A DNA stretch of 64,000 nt from Anopheles merus (taxonomy: Eukaryota > Arthropoda > Insecta > Diptera > Culicidae), in contig NC_054084.1 in assembly GCF_017562075.2 (NCBI RefSeq), forward strand, positions 36,894,499 to 36,958,498. The letters run 5' to 3'. The first letter of the stretch is position 1; every line of letters begins with the position of its first letter. Below are positions 12,551 through 26,280 of the stretch, one piece after another. Position numbers and translations under genes: made by a program. Under the pieces are notes generated by a model. That model ran no database searches. It was given only the letters and a program-made list of their open reading frames with translations, and was not told where the DNA came from.

Positions 12551-15500
12551 CACCAAAGCCCGGTCACCCTGGTGAACACGCATCCTACACGGCACAGTGT
12601 GTACGGCCTATGGAAACCTAGCAGCAACAGAGGAGAGCTAACGGTACACCACATCCACCGCCACACGTTCCATGGCGCACGCTGTAGCCAGCAGAAGGGT
12701 AATTTTTACTGCACATGAGCAGCATTATCGCCTCGGGGAGTCCTCCAACTTGGAGCCAGTAGATTGGGGCGCTTGACGCAGTTGACGTACACAACAGCAG
12801 CAGCAGCAGCCGCCATGTCTTCATTACATTTTCGGCACAAAAACCTCGAAGATGACTAACGAGCAACTGGCTGCTGGCATGCTTGCTGGATTTGTTCTCG
12901 CATCTTCTTCGTGGCTCTGCGCCGTCTTGCCAAATAATGAGGAACGGGTGTATGTGTGATGGTGAAATTTTGATACCTTCTCCAGGGTGAGAGACGAGAA
13001 AAGCAAAAAGAAAAACAAGATCAAACTCAAACACTAGACGGCGTAAGGCAGTTTGTGATTAGAAACAGTAACAACAACAACAACCCTTAGAAAAAGTTGG
13101 CAGCAAAGCGGAGCGGAAAGCAAACTGCGCACGATTAAAAGCGCTAACAATAATTTCATAATTAGCGATGGGGTTTGAAAAAGTCAATACCGCAAAAGCG
13201 AAGGCAAACAAACGCACAGCACAACGAGGCAAATTATCATCCTGACAGCTGTGCGGGGTGCGATGTTTGTGCGTATGAGTAAAGACAGTGGTCGGGGAGT
13301 ATGGGACTCTGCCGATTGCACAAAACCAGAATGGTCATATACTGTCATGTTCAATTGTACATTAATTTAAAGTTAGCCTGCTTATGTTTTCTCCCTCCCA
13401 TACATTTTTGTATGACTGGCATGAAAGAAACGAACCTGAAAAGTTTTACCTTCAAGCAGATATCGAAAGTTTGACAAGACTGGTAGGAGAAGGCACGACC
13501 GAAAGTACACGTTTCAAATGAGGGGATATTGTGCCATCTCACTTAAACCGTTCTGCCAAGCGTGCAAGACAGTGTAGTGAGGTATGCGTGAGTATGTACC
13601 GAGCCGTCTTCCGAACAGCCTTAGACACGGCACGGACGAGCGGGAGAGGAAAGCAAATGCTGCCGAGTGGCTGTTGCTGGGGAATTCAAGCATACACAGC
13701 CAACCAGATCAATTAGCGATGATGATCGCAAGCTGGTAAACACAAATAACAGTAATCTGTAAAACGAAACAATCCGCAACAAACACTCACCATCATCACC
13801 ACCAAAGCGAAAAAAGCAAACAATAACAGAGCCAGTAACGGTAAGTGGTAACATGACGCGAATCATAAGAGAAGGTGGAGAAATTCAAAAACCAGCATGT
13901 TATGCGAATCGATAAACGTTGCAAATTGTGCCAATATATGAAAAGGGAATATAGATGGTAGCCATTTTTGTACAACATGTAATATAACCCAAAAGCTGCA
14001 ATAGCTATATTGTTTGCAGGCAATCAAATCACATGCTCAATAATGACGATGACTGAATCGGAAGAAAGAAACACAATTATCAAGGTAATATTTCAATCAA
14101 CACGACAAAATGCGCCGAGGGAGTTTTCGTTCCCAAAACATAGCTAGACGTTCCACGCCAACCGGCTAAAATCAATAACCCAAAGCAGCTTAAATGAGTC
14201 TCTGGCAGACTGCGACACACCGCGACCGGGGAGAATTGGATTTGAAGAGCGGGAAAGGTTTTGTTGAAATTGCATCGATCCAATGCATTAGTAAACGCGA
14301 GCCGGTTGCTTTTATAATGCTACCACGCATACCATCACCATCATCATCAGCTTTACGCGGTAGTTGTAGTGCGCTCTCGCCCATCAGCTTGCCATCCTCT
14401 CCGTGCCATTTTTTTAAACGTTTGCCATTTTCAGCTGATGAAAGTCGAAATTGCTCGAGTGCTAGAGCGAAATTCACTGTAAAATCAATACCATTAGCTC
14501 CTATCAACCAACCATCAGTTTCATTGGAATGCGAGCCTCACATTCTAGTGATTATTTTTGTTTAATTTAATAGCACATTAAACACAAAACACAGTTGCAG
14601 GGAGGAGTGAAATGTTAATTTCTTCCCTTTCTTGGCTGTTTGGATTCAGAAAGAAAAGTGAATGGTTTTCACAGCGTTTGCAGAATAAACACACTAGCAG
14701 TGCATTGCATTAAAAACTTTGGATTGTTTTCCGCCGCTGGCCAAGGATTTCCGTTGCCAACGTGCGCTTCTTCTTCGAGTAAACTTGCATTCGTCATCGA
14801 AACGGTGAAATTCCGAAACAACGGCATCGGGTGCAAAGAAGAGCCAGAGGCAACACGTCGCTGATGTTAGGCATTTTTTCATTTGTTTTTCAAACACAAC
14901 CCCCTACTACTTCCCTGTAGTCTGTTGCATGCAATAGTTCTTCTGACGTATCCGTTTTGTTAGTGGGAACTGGTCTCACAAAACGCGCCCAGAAAAGCTG
15001 ACGAAAATAATAATACTTTTCTGCTATCGCTGCAATGGTAACAGCGGTTCCCCCACTTGCCACTCGCTAGTGGTCACGTGTTTGCGTTCGTGCTTAGCCG
15101 GAGCTTATGATTCACTTTTTAGGAATTTACTTACAGAAAAGTTTGTTCAGTGTTAAGCCGGTGCTTCGTTCATGGTTTCTTAGTTGTAATGAAACTCAAA
15201 AATGAGCATGTGATTTTTTAATTAATCTTCCTTTCATTTAAATATCTTTCTCATTTGTACTATAAATCTACTATGATAGGAATTCTGAAATCGGATTTAC
15301 ATTGTAACATAAGCAAGAATCAGAAATTAATTGCTTAATGATTTGCCAACTTTGAAGACTGCTGCTCAAACAACTAAGCCACCCGTAGCATAATGTGATA
15401 TAGGTGGCATTCGTAACGCATACGATGGACATGACAAATCATCACACATCAAAGCATCGCATGTCGTGGTCGACGACGTTAATCGCGATGAACTTTGGTA

Positions 15501-17327
15501 CGAACCTGTCTGCGGTTTAATCAAGCCCAATGACAGAATAATTGCTTCACTTGCCACACCACGGCAGACACCTTCTCCAGCCCGACAGCTAGAGATTGTG
15601 CTGTGACGTGTAACGTATCATTCGAGCAGTTCTTTCGACAGATATTGCTGGTATCTTGCACCTTTTTTTGCTTTCCTTTCATTACAATAAAATGTTCAAG
15701 TACGCGCCTCAGCGGAATGGAAAGAACACGGTGTGCCTTCTTAATACCTTAGAATGATAATGATTGTGTGTGCATGCGTGTGTGGTGTGCCATCGTCGTA
15801 CAGGGACACACGAGAGACGCGCCAGAACACACGCACAGCACACCACCATATCTTCATCGGTCATTTACGACATGATTGCATGTAATTAAACATTAATCCT
15901 CATTCAGTCTGTGCAGGCCATTTCCAGATCGACACACGACGCGCTGCAAGATGTAGATTAAATTGTGCTCAACCTTAAGCACAACGCAGTGTCAAAGATC
16001 ATCTTTGTTCTCGCTCGCAGGGAAGGACGTGTACGTGTTTACGAGGTTATGAAATTGTGGAAAGCAAACGAAACCAAAACGAAAAAAAAAATCCTTCATT
16101 TTCTATGTTTCGCAGTGCTGGATTGATATTGATGCGATCTTAATCTCAACTATCTGAATCTGATTATTCTATTTCCTATCGTGAGGAATTTCATTTCCGT
16201 TGCTCATGAATAGCAGAGCCTTTAGTAACTCAATACAACGCACTGTGAGATGGCGTGTTGGTGTAGGAATTTATAAGCCTATTAAATGCTGAAACATTAA
16301 TTCAGATAAAAACGATGCTTGTGAGCTTTATCGATGAGACGAGAGCGTGACCCCACGCAATCCAAAGCATAAAGAGAGGCGCAGAAAAACTATCGCATCA
16401 CTCCAGTCGTGATTGGAGATAGGCTTCATTTCCGGGCGACAAAACCGATACGCTCGTTACTTGATATCGCCTCTTCTCTTCTGCCTCTAGTATGGCGACA
16501 TCTCTCGAAGTAAGACACAAATTAAGAACTGCGATAGTTCCGCGTAGCAAAGTCTGTTGTGTGACAAGCGAGATATGAAATAAAGAACTCTTTATTTGCT
16601 TTCCTCCAACCTGCTTCATATCGCACTGGAATAGATCTTTAGGCATAAAACCAAGAGATACTTTACAAAAATCAATTTATTGCATCGAGTTAAACCCGCA
16701 CACTCTATGTTATCTTGAATATGAAAATGGCCCACGTGCCACATGGATGAAATGAAGCACACTTGCGCCAACAGATTCAGTAAAGGGAGACACACAACAC
16801 CACCTTGGAAGTTTCTTTTTTTGGGGAAACGTAATTTAGTCCAACAGTTGGGAAAACACGCGATCTTATTTGTGTCCCGCACAGGTTACCATCGTGCGCC
16901 ACGTACTAGCGACGATTTGTTCCCGAAACAGAACAGCAAACACCGCTTGTGGGCGCGCTAGGCAGAAGATTTGGAGAGCTCAATTCCAGCTGTGTGTACT
17001 TTGCCTGCTGGATGAAAAGTTTCGTACGACAGGTTAGACGTAAACGCCACAAACTTTGTCGTAAATAAGAGCGGACAAGTTTGTTCCAAATACGAATGTT
17101 GGGAGTTGCTTGAATCATGGCGAGAGATGCTACAAATTTCATGTTTCATACTAAACAGTATTTACCAAAAGCTATTATAGGATGCAACAACTATCTCGGT
17201 TATGTAGGATCTTATTAGCTTACATTGCATAGAAACGTTTACGTTAGGAAGTGATTAATCTTTCAAAACTCGTACCAATGTCTTATAGCCCATCTTAGAG
17301 ATATTCTAACCACCGCAACCAGGCAAA
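12550..17327. other. Non-coding stretch, no gene seen
   Basis: Ordinary intron-like DNA. A plus-strand donor motif (AACG then GTAAGTGG at about 13849-13856) sits after A-rich UTR-like sequence but has no identifiable partner exon. The minus-strand frame near 12650-12840 that reads like a signal peptide owes its leucine run to a CAG/CTG repeat. I see no other structure that supports a gene. Confidence 0.4.
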
Positions 17328-17349
17328 CTCTCTCTCTCTCTCTCTCTCT
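17328..17349. repeat. Short CT microsatellite
   Basis: Eleven CT units in an otherwise AT-rich region. Confidence 0.85.
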
Positions 17350-19591
17350 AAAGACTCTAACGATTTGCTGGACCAATTCAATATCGCAATCCGTAGCAGC
17401 ATTGTATGATCATGTAACCAAACGCTACCCTACGATACCTTGTGCTTGTGAGGGCATCTATATGTATGGGTCCTTGCTAACAATAAATGCTAACAAATCA
17501 ATTTATTTTGAGGATGACCTGCCTCAACTCAATTATCGTTCGCCTGGAGCGCTCTGCACAACTGCAAGGCACAAAATGGAATCAAAACGCTTTGCACATG
17601 CCCGTGAGTGTGTGTGTATCTTCTTTGCACCGTCACCATTATCGTCCGATGCAAACGATGCACAATGCACTGGACTGCTGGACACACACACGGCATGCAA
17701 GGGCTGGTGGGCTCGGACCCGGTGGATGACTAAAGCAACGATAATGAACGACGAGCTTATGGCGGGAGATTCGTCCGTTTCATTGATCGTGCGATGATTA
17801 TTGTGACTGTGTGCGAGATGCTGCACAACCCCGTCCGAAAGACGCTAAATTTGTGTCAACAATCGATGTGCAGGTCTGCGCACAAATGTCTTTTCATCTG
17901 CCGGAGACAAATGGATCCACATCACATCAGGAGCTTCGTTGGGCCTCGCCAGCACAGAAGCTCTTAATGGTGTGCTCACATGTTGGCAATTGTCGATTGG
18001 CATATGTCGATCGGAGAGCATTCGGAAGGAGTGCAGCAAATGAGATGTGCATTATTGGAGCAATTCAATTGGTTTCATTGGGAAATAGAATCATCATCTC
18101 GCTGCTGTTCGATCACGACACGAGAAAACGACGCTCGGGTTGGAAATTAAACCATCTGCCCCCTCCCGAACCAGTGTTGATGGTAAAAGACATGACAGAA
18201 ACATTTACAAATCGTTCCTTTGGCTTAAACAACGGCTCTTCGCTGCACGTTTGCTCACTCACGGCCGCTGGCGATATGCACAACCACACACACACACCAC
18301 CACTTCGATAAACATTCATTTTCAGATTGTCCATAGAGTCACAAAGGGCGGACAGTGAATGCGAATAGTAAACGTTAATAGCTGGCTCGCCGTACTTCTG
18401 TGTGTCAGCCTTTGCATGTGCAAGCAATTCTTCTCGACTATCACTGCAACAGAAACTGCAGCGTCGCGTTTGCTATGAAAAGCTGATGCCCCAAGCAGGG
18501 AAGGATGTCCGGAACCCAGATTTGATGGTGCTTCTCTATTCGTTCTCTCCCTCTCTCTCGCTTCTCTGTGAGTCTTAAACTCGACAATTTGCAACTCACT
18601 CGGTTCGAAAGCCTCGCGCTACGGCAAACTGATTTAGTTTACATAGCACCAGCAATGCCCCGCGTTTCACAACGACCCGCCGCCGACTGTGCACAATTTC
18701 GTACATAAATCGATATACGCTCGGCCCCATTTCCTCATCCTCCTCCCCCTTCTGGTGTGCATGCCCGTGCGTCCATATGCAGCGGAGAGACGCGTTCTCG
18801 CGCCAAAACGATTTAATCTAATCGGTTCGCTTGGAATCTAATCCGCGAAAACAAAACACTGGCGCGTCTTGGCGTTTGCGATGAAGCTGGAATTGAATAC
18901 AACCGCTGGGAGAGGGGTGTTAAGGAGAATGGAGCGGCAATGCAGTGTCATGCACCCGTCGATGCATCTCTTCTTGGCATCAGGAGCGCATGGTTTTGGT
19001 ATCCTTTGTAGCACCACGAACAACACACCATACCCACACACACATTGTGTTGCGTCGTTCCCATCGATGGAGTGTTTATGCGGAAGAAGAAGAGGAAAAA
19101 AACATGGATACAGGACGGAACGAACGTTTCTAGCTGAAAACAGCTACACGATGATGCAATCCCCGGCCGCTGTATCAATGCCCCGGGAGGATTGGGTTTA
19201 TCTGACGATGCCCATTCACTGTATCTCACCTACAATACCCTGCCCAACGGTGCCGTTTGATCAATAGAGTGCCACCGAGTGCACGAGGAGTGCAATTTCA
19301 ATTTCAAATCAAACGATCAAAAGCAATCAAACGTCCAACCAACAAACCAGCCAACCAAAGGCCGTGAGGGAAGACTTGGTTTGCTACACTGTTGTTAGTA
19401 GTGTCGAGTAATGTTCACAAAACAGCACCACAAACACAAGTAGCATGAACAGCTAATGCCCCAAAGGAGGGGGGAGGGGGTCGTAGAGAAAATTAGAGAG
19501 CAAAAACGCATGGTTCAATGCGTTGTGTATTGTTTTTTTTTCTCTCTCTATTATCATCAAAACAGCTTTACAAATAAAAACCGTCACTTAC
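17350..19591. other. Non-coding stretch downstream of the exon at 19.6 kb
   Basis: Several overlapping frames of 90-166 codons occur on both strands in this slightly GC-richer DNA, the longest at 17811-18311 on the plus strand. None has recognisable protein features or paired splice sites, and the ends of several are simple CA repeats. I infer intron of the minus-strand gene, immediately downstream of the exon's donor. Confidence 0.4.
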
Positions 19592-19713
19592 CCTGCATTT
19601 TCAGCCGCAGCAATTGACATGTGAGACTCATCTAAGAGCTGAAGGGGCGAAGGGCCCTGTGGAGGCGCGGGGGGAGCTGTAAGTCGCTCCGTGGTCGCTG
19701 ATACGCCAGCCAC
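19592..19713 (-). CDS. Internal coding exon of an unidentified minus-strand gene
   Basis: Read on the minus strand, a textbook acceptor (TTTTTCCAACACTCCTTCCAG) precedes position 19713, and a strong donor (GCAGG then GTAAGTGACG) follows position 19592. The 122-nt exon is open in only one of three frames. It starts at codon phase 0 with GTG and leaves two bases over at the donor. The 40 residues begin VAGVSATTERLTAPPAPPQG and end SHMSIAAAENA: a Pro/Ala-rich, low-charge stretch of the kind found in linkers of neuronal or regulatory proteins. I do not recognise the family. Its phase-0 start is compatible with splicing from the 51-nt open segment at 30534-30584. Neighbouring sequence on both sides is non-coding, so it is an isolated exon in very long introns. 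Confidence 0.6.
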
Positions 19714-22700
19714 CTGGAAGGAGTGTTGGAAAAATAGTGACAGTGAGAACACACGGTTGCAATTACAAAGCACAGCAACATGGCGGACGACCCCGCGCCA
19801 ACAGTAGGGAAGCGGCAAGACAATTCACACAAACACAAGCACCCAACGGGACCAAGAAAAAGAAGGAAGCAATTTTCACATTCGATCAAGAGCAAACATG
19901 TGAGAGGATACGACGATACGGAGGAGAAATGGGCGAGTCGCTGCTGCTTCCGTTTGCCTCGTCTGCTCTCCAATGCTCGCCCTATTCCCCGAGAGCTAGC
20001 TGCATTTGCAACCGTTATTGGATCAGCAAAGGCAAAGCGCGAGAGCAGCAAGAGCCGAAAAGGGTTGTTGCTTCCCAGCGCTAGAAGACAAACTCTCCTC
20101 TGACGGTGAGTGCTAAGCGCGCGCGCAACTAAGACTCCGGCGCTTGTGTTTTGCTGCTACCGGGAAGAAAAGAGGTGTGAAAAAGATACCCCCCATCGCG
20201 ATTGCTGCTACTGCTGCTGCAGTCAGCATATTAATTCCGGCGTGCCGGCAGGCAATGCGCACACAATTGTTAGGTTAGCTACGCTACTGTGCTAGAAGGT
20301 TGGAAATAGTATGACTGGTTTTCTCTCCGCAGTTTCCCTAGATCTCTATGCACGTTAGCAGTATGACATCGAGAGATTAATTGTGACAAGGACCCAGTTT
20401 CCCCTTTGCCAACCAAGGAAGGGAGAGAGAAATAGATGAATTGTACACTGTTTGAAGGGAACGCTAAAACGTGCATCTCCCGCATGGGTGCATAATTGCA
20501 CACGGCGATGCAACTAGTTGCGGGATTAGGGCTGCGAGGGTTCACAGTGTGCAAATTCCAAGTTCCACACACGTGATTGGGTCACATTCGTAGCTTTTTC
20601 TGTGGTCCTAAGACACACATACATACCCCCGTCTCTTGTGCTAATTTGTGCGCTAACGGGTTGCACAAAGAGAAAAGCAAATGCTCACACACCACACGAT
20701 GGAATTGCAGGAAAGCATCGTACGCAAAACGGTTAAATTATGTAAAGGGTAAACAAGACCTGGACAAACATGATTTCAGCCACACTTGACTTCTATACCT
20801 TTGGCATGGGTAATATATTGTATAATCACTCGTTCGGTAACTGCACATGAAATGAGGAAAGTGTTCCAATACTTCAAGGGGAATGAAGCGAAACTCGAAG
20901 ATAAATATTATTCAAATACCAGAACCTTTTGATAATGAAAATCACAACAACAAAATACATGCAAAATTGCATAAGATAATAGTACAACTGTCAAGGAAGT
21001 TTTTTGTAGTTGTTGAGAATGTTCAACAAAACATTAATAAGGTGTTAAAACATTAAAAAGTTAAAACATGTTTGCTAATAAATTCCACATCGATATAATC
21101 GAAGCATGATGTAGGTTCTAAATCAATTTTTGAAACCAATTCATTCATTTCGTTTGACACTAAAATGTACAAACCTTTTAATCAGGAAAATATTGAAACC
21201 TAATCCATGAATGAATGAATCTTCTGATTTTATAAAATCATATTTTTTCGACAATATTTCGTTCCCCTACGACATCTACACAGGCAGCATTATTTAATGG
21301 AATCTCTATAGTTCTCGAGAGGCCCTTCTCGTTCTGTGCCGGATTTCGCACAACTAACCTACTATGCCAATCTTTGGAAGAAAATTAAGTTAAGATGCAA
21401 CAGCAAAAATGCTCCTCCAACAGAGAGCACAACGCAGCAAATATTTTGCGCATGATTCAATCCGGGATGTACTCTCCCATTTCCCATTTGTGCCGATGTT
21501 TGGGCTGCGCAAAAATAAACAAATCATCTCGGATCTCGTTTTCTATTTCGATGCCACGCAGAACACTAATTGTGTATTCGCCGGCTCTCTTCATCCACAG
21601 AGATGTTGGTTGTGCACAGCACTAGTTCGTACGTCAGCTGGGAGATGATTTCGAGAAAGTTTTCCCCCTTCTAATGGTGTTAGTTAAAACATCTAGCTCA
21701 GCGAAACCGTCACACTCCCACGAATTAGCGTAGAAAACAACACCAGGAAAAAAAATACCGGCCAAAGTAAATAAATCGACTTTGCCACTACACACACACA
21801 CCCTTGTACACATGGTGGAGGAGTTCGAGGTGTGCAAAATGATCAGAAAAATCACGCTTCACTGTTCAAGGTAACCTTTGCCTTCGAAATGGCGAGCGAA
21901 AAAGTGAAACAAGCGAGCACGAGACCACCACCATCCCCACCAAGCCTCCCAACATTCGCACCATCAAAAGACGCATACACACACGAGCACGAACAAAGGT
22001 GTAGTGTGCGCTCCATGTGGCATGAAGCTTAATTTGCTCGCCCTCACCCGCACTCCCTTTGGGAGCGAATGTGGGGTTGGTTGGTGGGGCTCTGCTACGA
22101 CAGAGCCTGGCACACGCCATTTGCCGGTTGCGATGGAGTCGGAGCATCATAACCGAACCTGGCCCGCGCCTTCAGGCTGGAAGCGATCGTGAGATCAAGA
22201 AAATCCAAAACCTTCCAAACCAATCATGTGCACAGCGAACTGGAACAGCGAGCAATTATAAGAAGAAAAAACCACTCTGCTGTTGTATGGAGGTTTCTGT
22301 CTTATTTGTGTTTTTTACTCTTTTCTTTGATAGGTTTTAGGCTGTCGTTTGCACACACAAACACACATGTATAAAGTTTGCAAAAATTGAAGAACAACAC
22401 ACCAAAAAGCTACCGATGCACTCGTGTGTGACGTGTTTGGAGGTGAATAATTGACGAAACACTTAATAGCCTTTTAATGGCAACGAAATTAATCCCAGCC
22501 CAGCTCCAGTAGAAACAGGCAAGGAACATTGCTATTTGCTATTTTAATAGGTTAATTATCGCACTTAGGAATCTTCAAGAAACGGTGAACATTAGATTTG
22601 GCAATAGAATGTAAGAACTTTGATTGAGATGCGTATTCATATTCCAAGTTTCAATGAATTCAAAACCAAAATACATAAATATGATTAAATTATTATTATG

Positions 22701-24218
22701 ACTCATTTCAAACAGAAAAATGCAAAACAAAACGATTTTGACATGCATCTCTCCCAGGTGACATTTGTTCGAAATTGTGTTTTTCTTCCATTTCTGCTCG
22801 ACTAGAATTGGATACGCCTGAAATTGTGAATTTACATGTGATTAACTGTTCTGAAAGCGCCTAGATGTTGTTTATTCGTAAATAGGACTTTCGTCTATCG
22901 ATGGCGTTTAGCCCATTTAACAATCATAGCTTAAATTATAGATGAATAACGCAAGCAAAATGAATGCGACGTTATTTTGTGAACATTGGGCATTTTAAAA
23001 GTATAAAATGGCTACATCACCAATTATATCGATAGGAAAAGTTATATGCCGGCAAAACCAGAAGAAAGAAATAAAAAAAATCGCATCACAGTTGATTTCA
23101 AGAGGCTTTTTGTAAAAACCCTTATACTGGTGCAGTTCAAGGGAAGTTGCTCAAATTCTCGAAAATCTATGGTCGAAAACGTCGATTGGGCTGTTTAACA
23201 CAATTGTCAAGATTCAATATTCAAATACAACTGTCACTTGGGTATGAAAAATGGAAATTGCGCAACCCGGATAATGCAACGTGTTCCACTGACAAACTCA
23301 AATTTCTACTTTGCAACCTAAATCATAGAAGAGTGACCATCACATAAGTATGAAGATCAGTTTTCCGTAGAAAGATATGATGATCCGTTACATTAATTGT
23401 AATCCAAATTGATTGTTTATTGTACATGCGTGATTTATGGGCATCCAAAACCCTAAATTCTGAACTGGATCACCATTTGCTTATGGTCTATGCTCTTCTG
23501 GTTTCCAGACATCCAATGCTACACTCGAAACGAGGATGCATTTCGTGTTTTGTACATTTTACCCTTCCAAAAAACGATCTCCACCTATGAGAAACATTGT
23601 AAATCCTCACAAACAAGGAAAAGGAAAGGACAAACGTAAGAAACGACACAGATAATTGGGCTCGTCGCTTGCATGGCAAAGGAAGGATATCGAGCTTTAT
23701 TCCTTCGAGCGAACAAACACAAACATTGCGCTCGCGTAAACACTCGCTTACAGAGAGAGATAAACAAATCCAAACACGATAGGCCCAGGAACGTCGTCAA
23801 ATGCACAGAAAGGATGAGGAGAAGAAAAAAAAGAACGGAACACAAAGATTGTCGCCTGATAGACGATTACATGATGTGGTGCATGCTGTGTGTGCGTGTG
23901 TGCATTGCTATCCCATTTCCCATCCCACCTTCGGGCTAAAAAGCCTAACCCAAAAAAAACCCGTCAGCAAACTCGACAGAGAAAGGGACAGAAATCGAAA
24001 GTTAGATTTAATAATAACACACAAGGACAGGGCGGTGTGCACACGGGCACAGGCATTCATATATACCCACCAGGTCTAACGAGTAATCCCAAATTTTGAA
24101 GCACTAAAATAAACAATTCACCAGCGAAGAATTTTCCCGCACACACGCTGGGTTGTAGCGCGCGCTCGGCGTTGTCGTCGGCTTGCAGCACACTTGGGTT
24201 AGAAAACCAAACAATTTT
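19714..24218. other. Non-coding stretch, no gene seen
   Basis: Just upstream (minus strand) of the exon, GC-richer DNA at 19740-20290 carries overlapping frames on both strands. On the plus strand an ATG in good context (CAACATGGCGG at about 19779) opens a basic 107-codon frame that meets a stop just before a GTGAGT motif; I do not accept it. 20800-23480 is AT-rich with nothing notable. Confidence 0.4.
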
Positions 24219-24238
24219 AACAACAACAACAACAACAA
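24219..24238. repeat. AAC trinucleotide microsatellite
   Basis: Six to seven AAC units. A 10-base run of G at 24447-24456 follows about 200 bp further right. Confidence 0.85.
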
Positions 24239-24637
24239 ATGCGACACACCGACGCACCAAATCTCACGACGCGAAAGGACACGACCGGAAGGGAAGGAAG
24301 AAATGCAACACACGGACAAACGCGGCAAGAACGGCGTTGCACACACACACAGGATCGCGCGATCGTTGTGCTGTTACACCCTCCACTCTGCCCTGCGTCT
24401 ACCGGATAAGGGGAAACACACCGTATGTGCGTGCGTGTGTATGTGTGGGGGGGGGGTTAATTATTTAATCACTCGCTTCTTCCTCGTCGCACTGCACTTC
24501 TAGAAATAGACACTGAGACGGATCGCCTCCTCAGGCGAGCAGGACGCGCTTGCGCACTCGCCAAGGATCACATACGCGTGCACAGACACACAAACACATA
24601 CGTATACCAGCCCACAAACACATTGGCGCACACAAGC

Positions 24638-24680
24638 ACTCACCTACGGACACACACACACACAAACACTCTTTATTTCT
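24638..24680 (-). other. Candidate splice donor (or weak ratchet) at 24643
   Basis: On the minus strand the sequence reads TGTGTCCGTAG then GTGAGTGCTTG, with the intron starting at 24643. The match to the donor consensus is excellent. It is preceded by a TG-rich tract that could serve as a poor pyrimidine tract, so an acceptor-donor fusion cannot be excluded. As a donor it would suit a 5' untranslated exon lying in the CpG-richer block to its right. Confidence 0.3.
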
Positions 24681-26280
24681 CGCACCAGTAAATGATAAAG
24701 TAAACGATTACGCGGTGTAAACGTGACGATCCTCCGATAACGACCCTTTCGCCGCTAGAGCGCTAGGCTCAAGGATACCGGGCATCGGGCATGCGAGAAC
24801 TCGCACTAATGCCACACATTTACAAACACACACGCACACACACACCTACACAAATCACACTCACTGTAATATATATATTTTTTATCTTTCAATTTCCATT
24901 AGAAATCACGCGCTTACTCGCGCTTGCTAAGCATCATTTCATCACACAAACTTTGGAGACACCTTTCCTTTTCGCACACACTTATTTACCACACACAAGT
25001 AGCACACGGAGTCAAGCACACGAGATACAACGCCGCCCTTGGCTGTGGGAAAAAAAGGACAACAAAATACAGTAATCACCCCACTCGAAATAGCGCCTCC
25101 CGCATAGGCACGATGCGGTAGAGTTTAAAAATAATGCAAACACAACAAGCAGGGCCCATACCATGCTCCGCTAGACCAGGTTTAGATGCTTGCTGTGGTG
25201 AAGATCACCCGAGTGAATCACACCTGCACCACACATCACCTCATCGCTTTTTGTCTATCAATCTCACTAGATTGCATCGTTCAAAACCTAATCAAAATAT
25301 TGTTAATTTTGCTGCACAGATTGTCAATTAAGATATGGATGTGTGCTGGTCGGCGCGAATGGGCGAAGAATGTGTTTGCGTTTGCCGTGCGGCCATTTTC
25401 AACAGTTTCTACCCCAACTGGTCCATCATATTATTAGCGAACCGAGCAGCATCAGCACAATTTAGCGACAGGTTAGAAGATGCTCGTCATAGTCTACCGT
25501 AAACTATAATGCTGCCCTCGATCGGCACAAAACACAACACACAGAACAACTAACCCAGCGGAAGCCTCTGTACGCGAAGAAAAACAACATACCATATAGG
25601 AACAATAGCTCGCGAGAAGGGTGGAGGGAAGCGAAGGATCAAGCGAAAAGGGGCAGTTTTGCGAAGAATCTCCACCCAGCACTGATCAATGCGGGGAGAG
25701 AATTGCAGAGGCAGGGGGACAGGGACAAGAAGAAACAACAAAACACAAACGCCACGAAGACACGGCGCGGATCGCGATCGTCGTCGTTGCGATCGAAAAG
25801 CGGGTCTACTCCACTCTGCCACTCCAACCCAATTCCCCCTGTCAGCACAACAAAATTCCTTCAACCCCCTGAAGAGTTTCGATCGAGAACCAACCCCCTT
25901 CGTTTGCGTTTTTAGCCTTTGCAAGTGTGTGTTGCACATCTCTCACTAAATCGCGCGCTCTCTCTCTCCCTCTCTGTCACTTGCTTTTCTAGATTCTGAT
26001 TTCATCTTGGCCCTTTTTTTTTGCTCCCGCTCGGCGTATTTGTGCTGCCTCTTCCGTTCGCGATTGCGTTGAAAAAGCTCCGCGCGCACGCAGCGTTGCG
26101 CGGCGCTGAGAGTCTTGATATCCCTCTCTTTCGCTCGCTCTACTTAAACCTTAAACGCTGCTTTTCTTTTCCATCTTCCGCTATTTTTGCCTTGGCACGC
26201 ATACAAACAAACACACACACACACCACCCTGTGCCGGAGGGGCGCTGCTTTGCGTAGTTTATAACGCACTGCGAAGGTTT

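Larger units (their letters stand above)
24100..26280 (-). other. CpG-richer block, possible alternative first exon region
   Basis: This block has raised CpG and G/C content, CA and CT microsatellites, and few long AT runs, unlike the DNA on either side. On the minus strand it contains initiator-like TCAGTG (within TGATCAGTGCTGGG at about 25675-25690) and ends in the candidate donor at 24643. No coding frame with a credible start is joined to that donor, so any exon would be untranslated. The strand and function are inferred from the predicted host gene. Confidence 0.25.

Noticed and set aside
12618..12840. A minus-strand frame with MKTWRLLLLLLCTSTASSA resembling a signal peptide
   Set aside because: The leucine run comes from a CAG/CTG repeat, the downstream sequence is not conserved-looking, and no donor or stop context supports a gene.
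13800..13860. A plus-strand donor (AACG then GTAAGTGG) after an A-rich leader-like sequence
   Set aside because: No promoter, acceptor or coding partner could be found; a single donor word is weak evidence.
17811..18311. A 166-codon plus-strand frame
   Set aside because: No recognisable domain, ends in CA-repeat translation, no splice sites; frames of this length are expected by chance in 64 kb.
19780..20103. A basic 107-codon plus-strand frame starting in good context (ATGGCGGACG)
   Set aside because: It overlaps no known domain and stops just before a GTGAGT donor word, and its surroundings are the intron next to the minus-strand exon.
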